From contig OX345636.1 in NCBI GenBank assembly GCA_947044365.1, positions 59,585,537 to 59,649,536 on the forward strand: a DNA stretch of 64,000 bases, read 5' to 3'. The first letter of the stretch is position 1. Each line of letters starts with the position of its first letter. Shown here in pieces: positions 1 to 11,984 of the stretch. Position numbers and translations under genes: made by a program. Origin of the DNA: Petrosia ficiformis (lineage: Eukaryota > Porifera > Demospongiae > Haplosclerida > Petrosiidae). The notes beneath the pieces were generated by a model. The model saw only the letters and a program-made list of their open reading frames with translations. It ran no database searches and was not told the DNA's origin.

Positions 1-229
1 TTTTGATACCTTTTGCAAGTCTTAGAGACCTCTCTGTACTTCGCTAGCCACTGCTAACTAATCAATTAATTTAGTTTCGTTTTTCTCGTATTTATGACTA
101 CCATGGTTTAATCGCTCGCTGTAGCTTTGTCGTTTACATGATTGGGATGTATAATATCATTCTAAAGCTAATTTAATGCTCTATTCAGGTAAAACAAAAA
201 ATCAATTTTGAAATCTTGATCCATAAGAC

Positions 230-545
230 TGGTTTTCGCAGAGCCGGTTACATATATATGTGTGCGCAAGCATGCAATGTATACGTAGTTAAGGAAGTTA
301 CGTCATTCCGGGGGACATGTACTCGAGCTCTACAGACCAGCAGAAAGAAAGCTGTGTAGCTTACGTAGAAACTAGAACTAATAGCTAGCTATTCTATTGG
401 AGATATATTCCTAAAGTTCTACAAGGTCCTTTAAAATGTAAACAGAGTAGATAATCAAAATAATAACTATGAATAGGCTGATGTGTTTCACGCACAATAA
501 AAATTACTAAATGCTGGACACCACAAAGCAGTCAAGGATACTTTT
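230..545 (+). repeat. Dispersed repeat family A, copy 1
   Basis: This block is clearly similar to 19552-19965 and 50455-50885 (same strand) and to 26215-26445 (opposite strand). Shared landmarks are the phrase around a GCGTTGTATACGTAG-like core, the GACCAGCAGAAAGAAAGC motif, and a 3' part reading ATGCTGGACACCACAAAGCA. No long terminal inverted repeats or coding sequence are visible. It could be a solo LTR, a SINE-like element or a mobile upstream region. Copy 1 ends about 320 bp before the Roc-Death gene. Confidence 0.75.
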
Positions 546-867
546 TTTTCTCTTTTCAAACTTTCACATTTTGCGAAATCGTCACCCATTTAGTGTGTTT
601 CCCCTAAATTGAATCAGTGAAGTGATTCCATTATTGATTATGATATGAACTAGATCATGCTTGTTTGCAAATAAAATGCATTATGAAATAATTATAATTC
701 ATGATTGTAATTATAGTTTTAATACATTTTGTTTGGAAACAATGTAATGAAATAAAATTAATGACATGCTACTATGGCATGTTTGATTCCACCCTCAAAT
801 CAAAAAGATATAGTTACAATACATTTTTCAAAGATTTCATAATTGTTATGTTTGCCATTTAGATCAA
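546..867. other. AT-rich 5' flank of the Roc-Death gene
   Basis: Nothing coding is seen. A polypyrimidine-poor acceptor-like TTTAG ends five bases before the ATG at 868, so an upstream non-coding exon is possible. Confidence 0.3.
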
Positions 868-3800
868 ATGGATATATTCATTAGAGAATGCGAAAAAAAT
901 GGCATCGTAGATTTTTTTCCCATGAAATGCCTTTTTACTGGCCTTCCTGGTGTTGGAAAAACATCGTTTCTTCAAAGATTGCAACGAAAGAAGACAAAAA
1001 CAGTACAATCACTTTGTCAGGAAGAGATGACCATACCCAGCACAGGGTTTCAACGTCCAGTTACAGTTACTGTCAAAGAAGAAGCTACCACTATTACTGC
1101 AACAGCCATCACCAAAGGCCAGTGGCTAACAACTGACAACATCATCGAACAGGGCCGTCTTTTATTACAATCTGTAAAACATCCAGCCCACCTCTGTGAA
1201 GACTCGACTGCTTTACAGTCCTCTCGTATCCCTGATTCTGCTAACAAAACAAGGAATGTTGCTCCTCTTCCTCACACAAAGCCTTCGAGTAATGTTGTTC
1301 CTCCTCAAGTAAATCCCCCTAACACTTCATCACTCACTACATTTTTGAAATCTGCTTCTAAGTTTTTTCGTTCAAAATCACAACAGCTTTTACCAGCCCG
1401 TGAGTTTATGAATGAAGTATTGAGTAGCAGGGGAATGCAGAAGCTTGAGGACTTAGAGGAAACAACTACCATATATTTAATGGATACTGGTGGACAGCCA
1501 GAATTCCACGAGTTACTTCCCCCTCTTTTACGTGGCCCTGCGCTTCACTTGATATTTTTCAATGCTGCACATGATCTTACTCTACCAGTGGAGGTATGCT
1601 TTCGTCACAAGGATAGGGGAATGTCTTTGACATATAAAACTAGCTCTTCCTCTATTGAGATTGTCCATCAGCTGCTGTCCAGCCTTTATTGCCTAAGTCT
1701 TGACGATGGCACCCAACGCTCAGTGTCTGTACTTTTGGGAAGCCACATCGATCTTTTGAGTGCAGACAAAGAAGAGCGTTCAAAGCAGATCCAGAAAATC
1801 AGCAATTTTATCCTGAAACACATTGAGAACACATCCTTCTACAAAGATGGCTTCGTCACATTTCCAAAATCTGAAGGAGTTGAGAGTAGCCCAATTTTCC
1901 TACCCCTAGATAATGTTACCGCATCTGAAGTCGAGCTGGAAGATATTCAAACCTTCTTGTTGAAGGTGATAAAGGAACGCTTCAAACCAGCATCCATTCC
2001 TGTTACATGGGCAGCATTCCATTTGATTCTTCGCTACCATTACGAGCAATCACCTGGTGTATGCACACTAGCCGAGTGTACAGAGCTTGCTGTTGATTGT
2101 GGTATTCAAGCTGAAGATATCACCACTGTTTTGAGGTACTTCCATGAGAATCTTGGAACAATCCTATACTATGAGGAGGTTGACAGCCTTAAGGAGTTTG
2201 TTATATGCAATCCAGATGTGCTATTTAGTGGTATATCTCAACTTGTCACAGTATCTTTTGCAGGTTCTGGTGAAAAGCATACCGCTGCAAAAAAAATCAG
2301 AGAAACAGGGGAAATCCCTCCTCATGTACTTCCAAAAGACACTCCTCTTACTCCTGATTGTCCCCTTACTAATCAACACCTTATTGATCTCCTTACGCAT
2401 TTCAAGCTCATCACTCACCTTGGTGACGATGATGATCCTTCCCTTTTCATGCCTTGTCTACTAAATCCTGATGCAAACACCCTCTCTTTGCTTACAAGTG
2501 AAAAGGAATACATAGCCAAAGTTTCTCCTCCTCCACTTCTGGTATTCTTTAAAGGGGCATTTATACCAGTTGGTGTTTTCTCAGCACTCATGGTTGAGTT
2601 ATCAAAAAAATGGAAATTGGATAAGACAAATCGTTATCGTAATCGAGCCACATTTATTTTCGGATTGTCCCATGTTGAGATTCGCTCTTGCCTTACGTTC
2701 ATCGAAGTTCGACTTACAAGCTCTCATTTCATTACTAAGAGTTGCACATCAATTCGTAAAGTTGTCATCGATTGTGTAAATGCTGCCTTGAGCGTTCAGC
2801 CACACGTTTCTGTTGGCAGAGAAAAATGCTTTATAGGCTTTTATTGTCCTGGTTGTTTTTTGCCTTCCATGGCTCTCCATCCTTGTGAGTGTCTATGTGA
2901 GGATGATGATTTTAATAGAGCTCTTTTATGTAATAATGAGCCACGATGTGAGGGATTTAAGGAATCCTTTCAAGTATCACCTGAGCAAAATGTTTGGTTT
3001 GAGGTGAGGATTCATAATCATAATACCATCAATAAACTTTATTCTTATTCTTTGGCAATGTAGGATGTTTCATCATCTCCAAGTGATGCTACTGTCAAGA
3101 GTGATCTAACAGGTATCAAACCAGGTAAATGTTATATACGACTTATTGCTGATCATGTGACCTGTGGCCAATCAGAGTGCAGATAATGCGTCACATGATT
3201 GAACATTAAATCACTTATTGCACACTTTTGCGTGCAATAAGTTAGTTATTGCACACTTTGCTCACCTCTACTAACGAAGCAGCTCCAACAACAGTTGTAG
3301 TTTACCAGATCATCAATAAATCACTTAGAACACACTTGACAGTGCATTGTGTGTTTCAATGTAGCACTTGGGCGATCAATAAAGGTCTCGTTTACATAAC
3401 GCACTCGCCTTCGGCTCGTGCATTATGTAAACTCAACCTTTATTGACCCGCCCTCATGCTACATTAAAACACGTAATCACTGTAAAGTGTGTTCTAACTA
3501 TTACTTATAGGATATTAAATTATATACCTGGTGTCCTTTGTTTTAGTTGAAATGATTATTTCAGACACTGACCCTTTATTGCTCAAACAGCAATAATAAT
3601 TATCATTCATGCATTATAGACATTTATGCATGTATGTTTGCTATACATCTTGTTATCAATCTCATGATCCTGAATCTTCTCTGGTTTTACTAGAAATACT
3701 AACTGTTTATTTGAGTAAAATGTTAATACAAATACTTTTTATGGTTTAAGGATGGCCCAGGGAGCGCGACTCCGATGAGTTTCTTAATAGAATTATGATA

Positions 3801-5648
3801 ACATATGACTGTAATTTTGTGCAATACAAACCTTCATATCATCTGATGCCTTGTATTTCTTGCTGTAAGAGAGGAAATGTAGTTATCTCCTTTTTTCAAA
3901 TGTATGCAAGTACAAAACCACAAAAGCAAACATGTCATGCACCGTGTACAAGGCATTTTAAGAAAATGTATGAAACCTTGATTTGATGAGCTTATTAAAT
4001 CCTTTTTCTGAGGCAGTTGGAAGGGCTAATAGCTAGTGACTTGAAATATACTGACCACAGCTATTACAAACACATTCATTAAGCAAAAGGATCTACCTAT
4101 ATGAGATATGATCAACAGCTGCAAATATTTGTCTAAACACATGCTCAGAGGAGGCATTACATTACATTACACAACAAAAGTTTATTTAAATACGATTTTG
4201 CTTGGAGGTAGGAGATCGAATTCAGATGCATAAGGATGATGCAATGAATGCTGTCAAATACTTCGATTCAGTTGCCTTACACATGTGCTTGCCTGATAAG
4301 CTTGGGAATCTGATCTTAACAAGTTATACATTTGCCAATCATAACTACAATGAAGGTTCTAAATAACTTACCATTTTAGCTTCTTTGTGTTTCCCTTGTA
4401 TGCTCTAGCTGTACTTGCATGTGGGGTTGTTATGGGGAAATGGTATCTGATTTATAAATACTCCTCCCTAGGGCCTGCAGCAATCAGGTGCCATGCTTAT
4501 AAATCAGATATCCCATCTGGCTGTGTTATAACATAATACATAAACCATGGCTAGTTGGTATATATACAAACCACCAGCTTGTGTTCAGAGGTTTATGTGG
4601 ATATATCCCTCAGCCTTTCAAGCATAGTATATCCACATAAACCTCCTTCACAGCAAGTCCTCCTAACTATGGTTTATAAAAGTATATAATATTATGTATA
4701 ATTATTAATAAATAATTATTTAGACTCATCTGATATCAAGGACATGGCTATTTTGTGTAGAAGACCTGAACTTGCTGAGCTTGAAAATCACGTTAGAACT
4801 AATCAGTGGCATGCTCTCGGCCTCCAACTTCATCTTGAAGAAAATGATTTGGTGGCAATTGAGCGAGAGTATCGTGGTGACATTACTAGTTGCAGAAGAT
4901 CCATGTTTGACCTTTGGCTGAAAACCTTCCCTGAAGCAAGTAGAAAACAACTCTTTGATTGTCTAAAATCAAAAGCTGTGGCTGAGATTCATATGGCTGA
5001 ACAATATAGGGAATGTATTTGTCGTCAGTTATCTCAAAAACCAACACATAGCTACTATCAAAGGTATGCATTGCAGTATATTTATACCTGTAATAACATA
5101 CAATTTCACCATTTAATTGTTGTATATCAGAATTAATAAAAATATACCTGAGATTATACCCTGGAGATAATTGAGAAATAGTTTAGTGTTTTTTTGCAAA
5201 CAGTCATGGTGTGCTTCCTGCATGACTAGTGATAAATAAATGTACATACACACACACACACACACATGCACACACACATGCACACACACACATGCACACA
5301 CACACACACATGCACACACACACACATTTCTTATTTGTATACTGCATTGTCATAGATGTAATTATTATTTTGTACTAATTTCATATCATAGTTGAACCAC
5401 TGCGACAAAGACAACAAACCAAAAAACACAGAAAGTAAGACCTTTATATATGACATGCATAACTATTATCCTTAAATGTTTAAATGTATTTTTAATTCTT
5501 GCGATTTAAGTACATTCATTTTATCCCACGATATTTTTTTTCCAGACTACACACCTCCTATACTAAACACTCTAGCAACATTAGAAAATCTGTCAACAGA
5601 AACATCACAACTTTCAATTATACCTTGTTTAATATTTATTTTTTATAA
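868..5648 (+). CDS. Roc/COR-like GTPase with C-terminal Death domain
   Basis: A large exon (868-3003) begins almost at the P-loop: GLPGVGKTS at about residues 25-33. DTGGQPEF (about residue 207) serves as G3 and GSHIDLL (about 293) as the G4 region. Residues from about 380 on resemble the COR/winged-helix part of ROCO proteins, including the motif VICNPDVLF. In-phase splicing adds exon 3064-3124 (or ending 3112) and exon 4724-5063. The latter encodes a Death domain of about 85 residues (from ELAELENHV through LFDCLKSK). A last exon at 5546-5648 keeps phase and ends in TAA, but this end is uncertain: reading on past 5063 stops at 5136. Death-domain ROCO proteins act in the cytoplasm as GTP-switched signalling scaffolds. 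That role is inferred from the domains. The intron 3125-4723 carries two foldback elements. Confidence 0.8.
3135..3500 (+). mobile_element. Foldback MITE, family F, copy 1 (in intron)
   Basis: Bases 3321-3410 and 3412-3500 are imperfect inverted copies of each other (arm ends CTTAGAACACACTT / GTGTGTTCTAAC, with inner GGTCTCGTTTACATAA pairing to TTATGTAAACTCAACC). The preceding part (3135-3320) is shared with 11611-11785, so the unit is larger than the hairpin. It is non-coding and lies inside the Roc-Death gene intron. Confidence 0.75.
4530..4700. mobile_element. Small foldback element
   Basis: Nested inverted repeats: AGGTTTATGTGGATATA (about 4588) pairs with TATATCCACATAAACCT (about 4629), and TAAACCATGGCTAG (4541) pairs with CTAACTATGGTTTA near 4664. 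A second short inverted pair, TATCTGATTTATAA / TTATAAATCAGATA, lies just upstream (4444-4510). It ends 24 bp before the Death-domain exon. Confidence 0.6.
5245..5326. repeat. CA microsatellite with ATG interruptions
   Basis: (CA)n tract broken at regular spacing by ATG, in the putative last intron of the Roc-Death gene. Confidence 0.9.
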
Positions 5649-5829
5649 TTAATTTTTGTTTTTTTGTAGCATATATAATTAATCTGCTGAATGAACTAAA
5701 TTTGAATTACTTAAATATCTCTTTTCATCTTACATATTGTTTTCCATTGACTTTCTGAGTCTGGAATTACTAGAAGACTATTGCAGTATCATTATTTTCA
5801 TAGCTCAGAAAGCCAAATTTCATTAGTAC

Positions 5830-5975
5830 TGCTGCAATTCACTGGGCCTTGGATGTATGACACCCCAAGCTACAAGGGTATTTCTATGGTCCAAAATGCC
5901 CACATTTTGTTGAATGTGAGCATCATTCAAGTGTCCAACCTTTGATGTTACTTTAAAGGATGTTTTAGTGTATGC
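5830..5975 (+). repeat. Dispersed repeat family B, copy 1
   Basis: Shares CTGCAATTCAC, CTTGGATGTA, ACACCCCAA and CAAGTGTCC..CCTTTGATGTTACTTT with 36425-36615. Copy 1 is shorter in the middle. No coding sequence seen. Confidence 0.7.
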
Positions 5976-6139
5976 TAATAGTACACGGGTAGTTGGGTGT
6001 ATGCTATGAAGATACAAAAGAAAACCGAGAGGTATTCGAACCAGACACTGCAAACCAGACATTCATATACAGATCGACATTTTCTTCGATACGCGTCTGA
6101 GTAGTCTATGCTGTACTATATATTTTTACAGTCTATTGC

Positions 6140-6350
6140 AGCGCTTGAACATTGCGGGTTGCGATACACACGCAATACGCAATTGCAATCGACTGTAGTA
6201 CAGTCGATTGTAGTTGCGTTTGAACATTGCGGATTGCGTTTTAACATACACAATGTACAGTCGATTGAGGTTGCGTTTGAACCGGATTGCATAACGTTTG
6301 AACATTGCGGATTGCGTGTATGGCAGGCACGCAATCCGCAATGTTCAAAG
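6140..6350. repeat. Cluster of direct and inverted GAACATTGCGGATTGCG units
   Basis: The 18-mer motif around GAACATTGCGGATTGCG appears at about 6147 (variant), 6222 and 6299 on the + strand and inverted at about 6330-6347. A perfect 25-bp palindrome (CAATCGACTGTA / TACAGTCGATTG) spans 6186-6210, and a half copy (TACAGTCGATTG) recurs at about 6255. The GC content exceeds that of the surroundings. Confidence 0.75.
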
Positions 6351-6422
6351 TATAAAGAGCCCGTATAACACAAAATACGGACACATTCGACAAACCCAGG
6401 TCCGCATAACTATGTTAATTAA

Positions 6423-7034
6423 AGTGGTACTAGGGAGTGGGCGGATGCGACTTCAATCACTTTCAAAATACAATATAATATGAATAAAATTGGATGTAAT
6501 ACCAACCTTCATATCTTCTAATCACCTTTATAGTGTCCTGGAAGTGATAAAACGTATATAAAATTTTCATTTTTTCAATTTAGATAAGTACAATTACAAA
6601 TCCACGGAAGCCACGCCCACCATACATGGCGTGCGCTTGCACCAAGTACAATGTATTTTGAGAAAACTTACGAAGCCGTTTTCTGCAAATTCATTTTACT
6701 TTTATAGTTACAAGAGGCTGAAGAAAGCTGAATTCTGTAGCTTTTCAGTGAAACCATAAAATCTACCTTTCTAGGCACTATCAAACTCCGATCTTTATAG
6801 AGAGCAACCCTGCCAGGGTTTCCCACCCACCGCCACCTCCACCTCCACCTCCACCACCCCAAGGGTGTGTTTAGCTTTGTTTCTGAAAATAAACTATCAT
6901 TAGGCCCAATAATTATACCTCCGGGTGGGTGTGGCTTCCAAAAGATACAGAATTGAACCAGATTGTATGCAGCAAGAAGCTGGCAAGACTAGAAACCGAT
7001 TGGAGTTTCATCTACCCCTCCCCCTAGTACAACC
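6423..7034 (-). mobile_element. Non-autonomous TTAA-flanked transposon (family T), copy 1
   Basis: A 612-bp element bounded by TTAA on both sides (6419-6422, 7035-7038). Its terminal inverted repeats contain GTGGTACTAGGGAGTGGGCG at one end and the complement of CCCCTCCCCCTAGTAC at the other. The reverse complement is present at 38029-38638 across the whole length. A TTAA duplication points to a piggyBac-type mechanism. No transposase is seen. Confidence 0.85.
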
Positions 7035-7471
7035 TTAATGTTTGTCTGCATATCTACAGCTAGCATCCAGGTCAGCGTACTCGTGCTAGACAGCACTGAT
7101 ATTTTTCTGTATACCAATGATTTTACCATTGTTAACCCTTAGAGGACTGAGCATACTTTTCAAATTCTTCCCTTTTCCAACACTGGTGTCTCTGCTGCAT
7201 ATATTTTGGCCACCGTTCACTTTCTCTACCCCAACGTTTAACCATGACTCCTTTTCCAACATGGAGTACTACTTCTACCAATTTGTTTACTGGGACTCCA
7301 AAGTCCCCAAGCGCTTCGTAGGAAACTTAATGTGGTCATTAACCCTTTGAGCACTTTATATCAGATATAGACCATCAGAAGATCTATTTCCTATTATTAT
7401 TAGTCAAGATTGTATTCATGAGGGTACCTCCAATGTAATTGATTCTTACGGTGACAAGATTTCACATATAA

Positions 7472-7735
7472 AAGTGAGTATGTCATGTGACCTGTGCACA
7501 TACACATGTACATGTACATTTTAAGTGAGTACATGTATGTCATGTGACCTGTGTATATGTACCTGTACATGTACATTTTAAGTGAGTACATGTATGTCAC
7601 GGGACCTGTGTATATACATTACATGTACATGTACAGTTAAAGTGAGTATGTCATGTGACCTGTGTATGTACATTACATGTAAATGTACATGTACAGTTTA
7701 AGTGAGTATATAATGTGATCAGTGTATATTGTACA
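7472..7735. repeat. Minisatellite, about 58-bp unit, four to five copies
   Basis: Repeated unit AAGTGAGTA..TGTCATGTGACCTGTGTAT followed by an ACATGTAC run. Units begin near 7472, 7523, 7580, 7639 and 7699. Confidence 0.8.
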
Positions 7736-8189
7736 TACATACATGTATACATGTACATGTACAATGTATGTCACTGTCACTCTAACTTCTTAAGTTATGT
7801 ACATGTACATATTACATGTTGTGTACATTTTAGTGTCAATACTAACATTGTTGTTCCTATACTGACATTTTGGGTACATACACATGTATATTACAAATTA
7901 CAACACATTGTTTGGTAAAGAAGTGGCACACTGAAGAAGCTATTTAATCATTGCTTCATTATTGAGTTACAGTGTAATTATATGCTAACTTTACATGTAC
8001 TTATAAATAACGAATTCCACAGTACAGACTTTATAACTACATGTACATGTGTCTGTCTGTCTTCCTTCCTTTCTTCCTTTCTTTCTTTCATCTCAAGTGT
8101 TATCATGTAAACTGTAACTATATACATGAATATCTGTCCAATTTCAATAACCATTATGCAACATTACAAATGTATTAATGTACATGATG

Positions 8190-8284
8190 TTATCGGAGAG
8201 AGAGAAAGAAAGAAAGAAAGAAAGAAAGACACCTAAGGCAAATTCCCAATGGAAAAATGAAAATGAGAGTTGCCTCAGGTGGGA
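8190..8284 (-). mobile_element. tRNA-derived SINE, copy 1 (5'-truncated)
   Basis: On the minus strand: CCCACCTGAGGCAACTCTCA, a T-rich body, TTTGCCTTAGGTGTC, then a (CTTT)n tail. The tRNA head is lost. Same family as 10806-10878, 44340-44520, 44636-44780 and 45226-45330. Confidence 0.75.
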
Positions 8285-8558
8285 TGTACATGTACATGTA
8301 ATTATAAAACTCTATTAATAATCATAATTATTCATTTTTGTCTTATATTATTAATTTCTTTTCTTATTTCATTAGCAACCTGACCAATCTGAGTTTCCAT
8401 TGAAAGGAAAAGAAAGGAAAATGAAGGGTTATTGTAAAATAGCTCGTCATTATAAATGGGCTCTGGGTCAAGTATTTGATGTGTATGGATATAACTATGC
8501 TATTGTTGTTGAAGGTACACTGCATGTGTAAATACATGTACATGTATGCTATAAGTTT

Positions 8559-9150
8559 GACAGTAGTGAGCACTTTTAGTTACAGTACTAGGTAAGTAGC
8601 TATTCTCAACCAGTGTGTGCAGAACACTGTACATGACAGTAGTGAGTACTATTAGTTACAGTACTAGGTAGGTAGCTATTCTCAACCAGTGTGTGCAGAA
8701 CACTGTACATGACAGTAGTGAGTACTTTTAGTTACAGTACTAAGTAGGTAGCTATTCTCAACCAGTGTGTGCAGAACACTGTACATGACAGTAGTGAGCA
8801 CTATTAGTTACAGTACTAGGTAGGTAGCTATTCTCAACCAGTGTGTGCAGAACACTGTACATGACAGTAGTGAGTACTTTTAGTTACAGTACTAAGTAGG
8901 TAGCTATTCTCAACCAGTGTGTGCAGAACACTGTACATGACAGTAGTGAGTACTTTTAGTTACAGTACTAAGTAGGTAGCTATTCTCAACCAGTGTGTGC
9001 AGAACACTGTACATGACAGTAGTGAGTACTATTAGTTACAGTACTAGGTAGGTAGCTATTCTCAACCAGTGTGTGCAGAACACTGTACATGACAGTAGTG
9101 AGTACTATTAGTTACAGTTATGTGGTTATTCGCAAACCAGTGTACACTGT
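8559..9150. repeat. 76-bp tandem repeat, about 7.5 copies, in an MGAT1 intron
   Basis: Unit starts with GACAGTAGTGAG at 8559, 8635, 8711, 8787, 8863, 8939, 9015 and 9091, a strict 76-bp spacing with few substitutions. The last unit decays after 9120. Confidence 0.95.
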
Positions 9151-9399
9151 AGATGTATACATATATGTATACAATCATTTATTATACATGTATACATCTA
9201 CATGTATTATACATGTAAACATATAATATACATGTATAATACATGTTTACATGTATTATACATGTATACATGTATAATGCATGTACATGTATATCACCAT
9301 AACTAAAGATTGTTTTTGGCAATTCATCTTGTAATACCAATACAATTAGAACGAGTGCATCTCTCATTTAAATTGATCAATTAATGAATTCCAATTTAC

Positions 9400-9660
9400 C
9401 TCTTGTGTACTGATTAAAGTATAGCTCTCATCGTAGTATCTTATAAGTTAGGTAGTGTACAGTATGTGTGAAAGATTGAACATGTAATAAGGTGATATTT
9501 CAACTGTACTTCTCAGTAGTACCATTGTACTCCATCGTACTGTAATGTGTGAATTTGCTTTACCTGATACCATGCATAGTGCTAAGCATTTAATACTGTT
9601 TAGTACATTTGAATTACAGTGTACTTCACTCACAATGTATACTGTAGTCAATGGAAGTAC
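9400..9660 (+). repeat. Dispersed repeat family G, copy 1
   Basis: Similar in inverted order to 59150-59390: both carry ATTAAAGTATAGCTC/ATTAAAGTGTAGCTC beside ATCATAGTAT-like sequence, and TACAGTGTACTTCACTCACA. Probably a non-autonomous element; its ends are not defined. Confidence 0.5.
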
Positions 9661-9977
9661 AGTGATAGTATCTAAACTTAATGATTTTAATAAATATAAT
9701 AATAATTAATTTAATTATAATTATGTCTCAGATGATTTGGAAGTGGCTCCAGACTTTTACTCATATTTTCAAGCTACGCGTCAACTTTTAGCAACTGATA
9801 AGAAGTTATGGTGTGTGTCAGCATGGAATGATAATGAAAAGAAGTATTTATTGATACAGATGACATTGGTAAGATAATATTACCTATTTTTAATAGGTAT
9901 GGTACATGTACATGTATAGTATCATTTGATGAGTGCATGTACAGTGTAATTATGAAATGTCTGTATGCATGTACATA

Positions 9978-9978
<1 letters not shown>

Positions 9979-10012
<34 letters not shown>

Positions 10013-10093
10013 ACTGTATGTATGCATGTGCACGTGTGTGCATCTGTGTGTGTACATTATGTTTGTGTCTGTGTGTGTGTCTGTGTGTGTGTG
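9979..10093. repeat. GT microsatellite
   Basis: (GT)n run with CA and CT interruptions, in an MGAT1 intron. Confidence 0.85.
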
Positions 10094-10375
10094 GACATCA
10101 ACACTGCTTCAGCTTGCTCATTCAGCTTTTCTTTAAGGTTCTGCTCTGGAGTGCTTTTATTAAAATACAATGTACAGTGTATGTAAGAACATATTTGTGT
10201 GCTATATTTGCTTAGTGCATATCACATGATATTGAGCCAATCACTTTTTTGTATATTAGTCACCTGGTCATGTTTTAAACAACATTTAATGCATAATGGG
10301 CATTAACTACATGTACTAAATACACAGTTACATGTACATACCTGTGAAATGTAACTAGAATTGTCAACTGCTGGG

Positions 10376-10565
10376 CACTGAGTCTTTTGGAACATTCTTT
10401 ACAGTATGTTAAACATTTTACTGTGGCACTGAGGTGGGCCAATGAAGGTCTCAATTAGATAATGCACTCACTTTACTTGTGCATTATCTAATCTCGATCT
10501 TCATTAAGCCTGGCCCTCGGGCTATGTTAAAATGCTCAATGTACCATAAAGAATGCTTTAAATAT
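10376..10565 (+). mobile_element. Foldback MITE, family F, copy 2
   Basis: A near-complete hairpin: AATGAAGGTCTCAATTAGAT / ATCTAATCTCGATCTTCATT around a short loop (10470-10480), with outer arms AGCATTCTTT-like. Inner sequence parallels copy 1 (AATAAAGGTCTCGTTTACAT). Confidence 0.7.
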
Positions 10566-10589
10566 TACATAGTACATATAATTGTGCAT

Positions 10590-11230
10590 GTATATCTGTA
10601 GTACATGTACATATATACATGCATCTATAGTACATGTACATGTATAATTATCTGTAGTACATGTACATGTAATTATCTTTAGTACATGTACATGTATAAT
10701 TATCTGTAGTACATGTACATTTATAATTATCTGTAGTACATGTACATGTAATTATCTTTAGTACATGTACATGTGTAATTACCTGTAGTACATGTACATG
10801 TACAACTCTCATTTTTCATTTTTCCATTGTCTCAGGTGTCTTTCTTTCTTTCTTTCTACATCTCTGATAACATCTTGTACATGTATAATTACCTGTAGTA
10901 CACGTACACGTACATGTACATGTGTAATTATTTGTTGTATACACATGTTCTGTAGTACATTTACATGTATAAATAACTGTAGTAGATGTACATGTATATG
11001 ACTTGTTTGCTTATATGCATCTATAGTACATGTACATGTACATGTAATTATCTTTAGTACATGTACATGTATAATTATCTGTAGTACAAGTACATATACA
11101 TGAATAATTATTTGTAGTATACACATGTTCTGTAGTACATTTACATGTATAAATATCTGTAGTAGATGTACATGTATGTAGTAAACGTTCATGTATAATT
11201 ACATGTGTTTGTAGTACATGTACATGTATA
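10590..11230. repeat. ACATGTAC-rich tandem array interrupted by a SINE
   Basis: Units of about 27-35 bp: TAGTACATGTACATGTATAATTATCTG. A SINE copy interrupts at 10806-10878. A longer sub-unit including TATACACATGTTCTG recurs near 10935 and 11117. Confidence 0.85.
10806..10878 (+). mobile_element. tRNA-derived SINE, copy 2 (3' part only)
   Basis: AACTCTCATTTTTCATTTTT body, TTGTCTCAGGTGTC, (CTTT)n tail, then TACATCTCTGATAACATC. The tRNA head is missing. Confidence 0.7.
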
Positions 11231-11504
11231 TGTATTAATGTATATGACTTGTTTGCTTATACTGTATAAATGTTTTCAATGTAAGGCTAATAATGTAAAC
11301 TTACATGTATATGCACATAATTTAAATACAGTGTATCTTTTATAATACTGTAGGTAAACTGTATAGAACAGACTTCTTTCCTGGACGTTGACAGTTAACC
11401 TATGGCATGAGTTGAAGGATAAATGGCCAATAAGGTGAATTACATGTATATGTATGTACATGTACTTGCAAAAACATGTATAAATATATACTGTGTAATG
11501 TTTA

Positions 11505-11612
11505 TAATAATGGCCAATAAGATGAATTATACACATGTATATATACTGTGTAATTACGTGTATAATGTTTATAATTTATTATGAGTTGAAGGTTAAATGG
11601 CCAATAAAGGGA
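11505..11612 (+). repeat. Partial duplications of the MGAT1 exon ending at 11434
   Basis: The exon end GAGTTGAAGGATAAATGGCC with AATAAGGTGAATTA recurs at about 11510 (AATGGCCAATAAGATGAATTA) and 11582 (GAGTTGAAGGTTAAATGGCC). These are fragments of coding sequence plus splice donor copied into the next intron. Confidence 0.75.
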
Positions 11613-11925
11613 ATTATTGCTGATCATGTGACCTGTGGCCAGTCAGAGTGCAGATATGATGCGTCACATGTTTGAACATTAAATCACTTAATATACACTT
11701 TTGCATGCAATAAGTTAGTTATTGTACACTTTGCTCACCTCTACTAACGAAGCTGCTCCAACAAGAGTGGTAGTTCACCAGATTGTCAATAAATCGCTTA
11801 TAACACATTTCACAGTGCATCGTGTGTTTTAATGTAGCACTTGGGTGGTTAAAGGTCTTGTTTATATTGACTCACGCTACATTAAAACACCTAATCACAG
11901 TAAAATGCGTTATAACTATTACATA
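11611..11925 (+). mobile_element. Foldback MITE, family F, copy 3 (hairpin shortened)
   Basis: Collinear with 3140-3500 from TTGCTGATCATGTGACCTGT through the CTAACGAAGC block, then AATGTAGCACTTGGG. The loop and most of one inner arm are deleted: GTTTATATTGACTCACGCTA joins the arms directly. Confidence 0.8.
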
Positions 11926-11984
11926 AATATAATATGTTTATGTAACGAGCCTCATGATGAATAATCTAAAGTTTTTGATACATG

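Noticed and set aside
5390..5436. Exon-like segment TTGAACCACTGCG... in the Roc-Death gene
   Set aside because: Looks spliced, but joining it to the Death-domain exon gives an immediate stop.
10792..11192. Frames in the 10.8-11.2 kb array
   Set aside because: Product of the tandem repeat and SINE tail, no domain.
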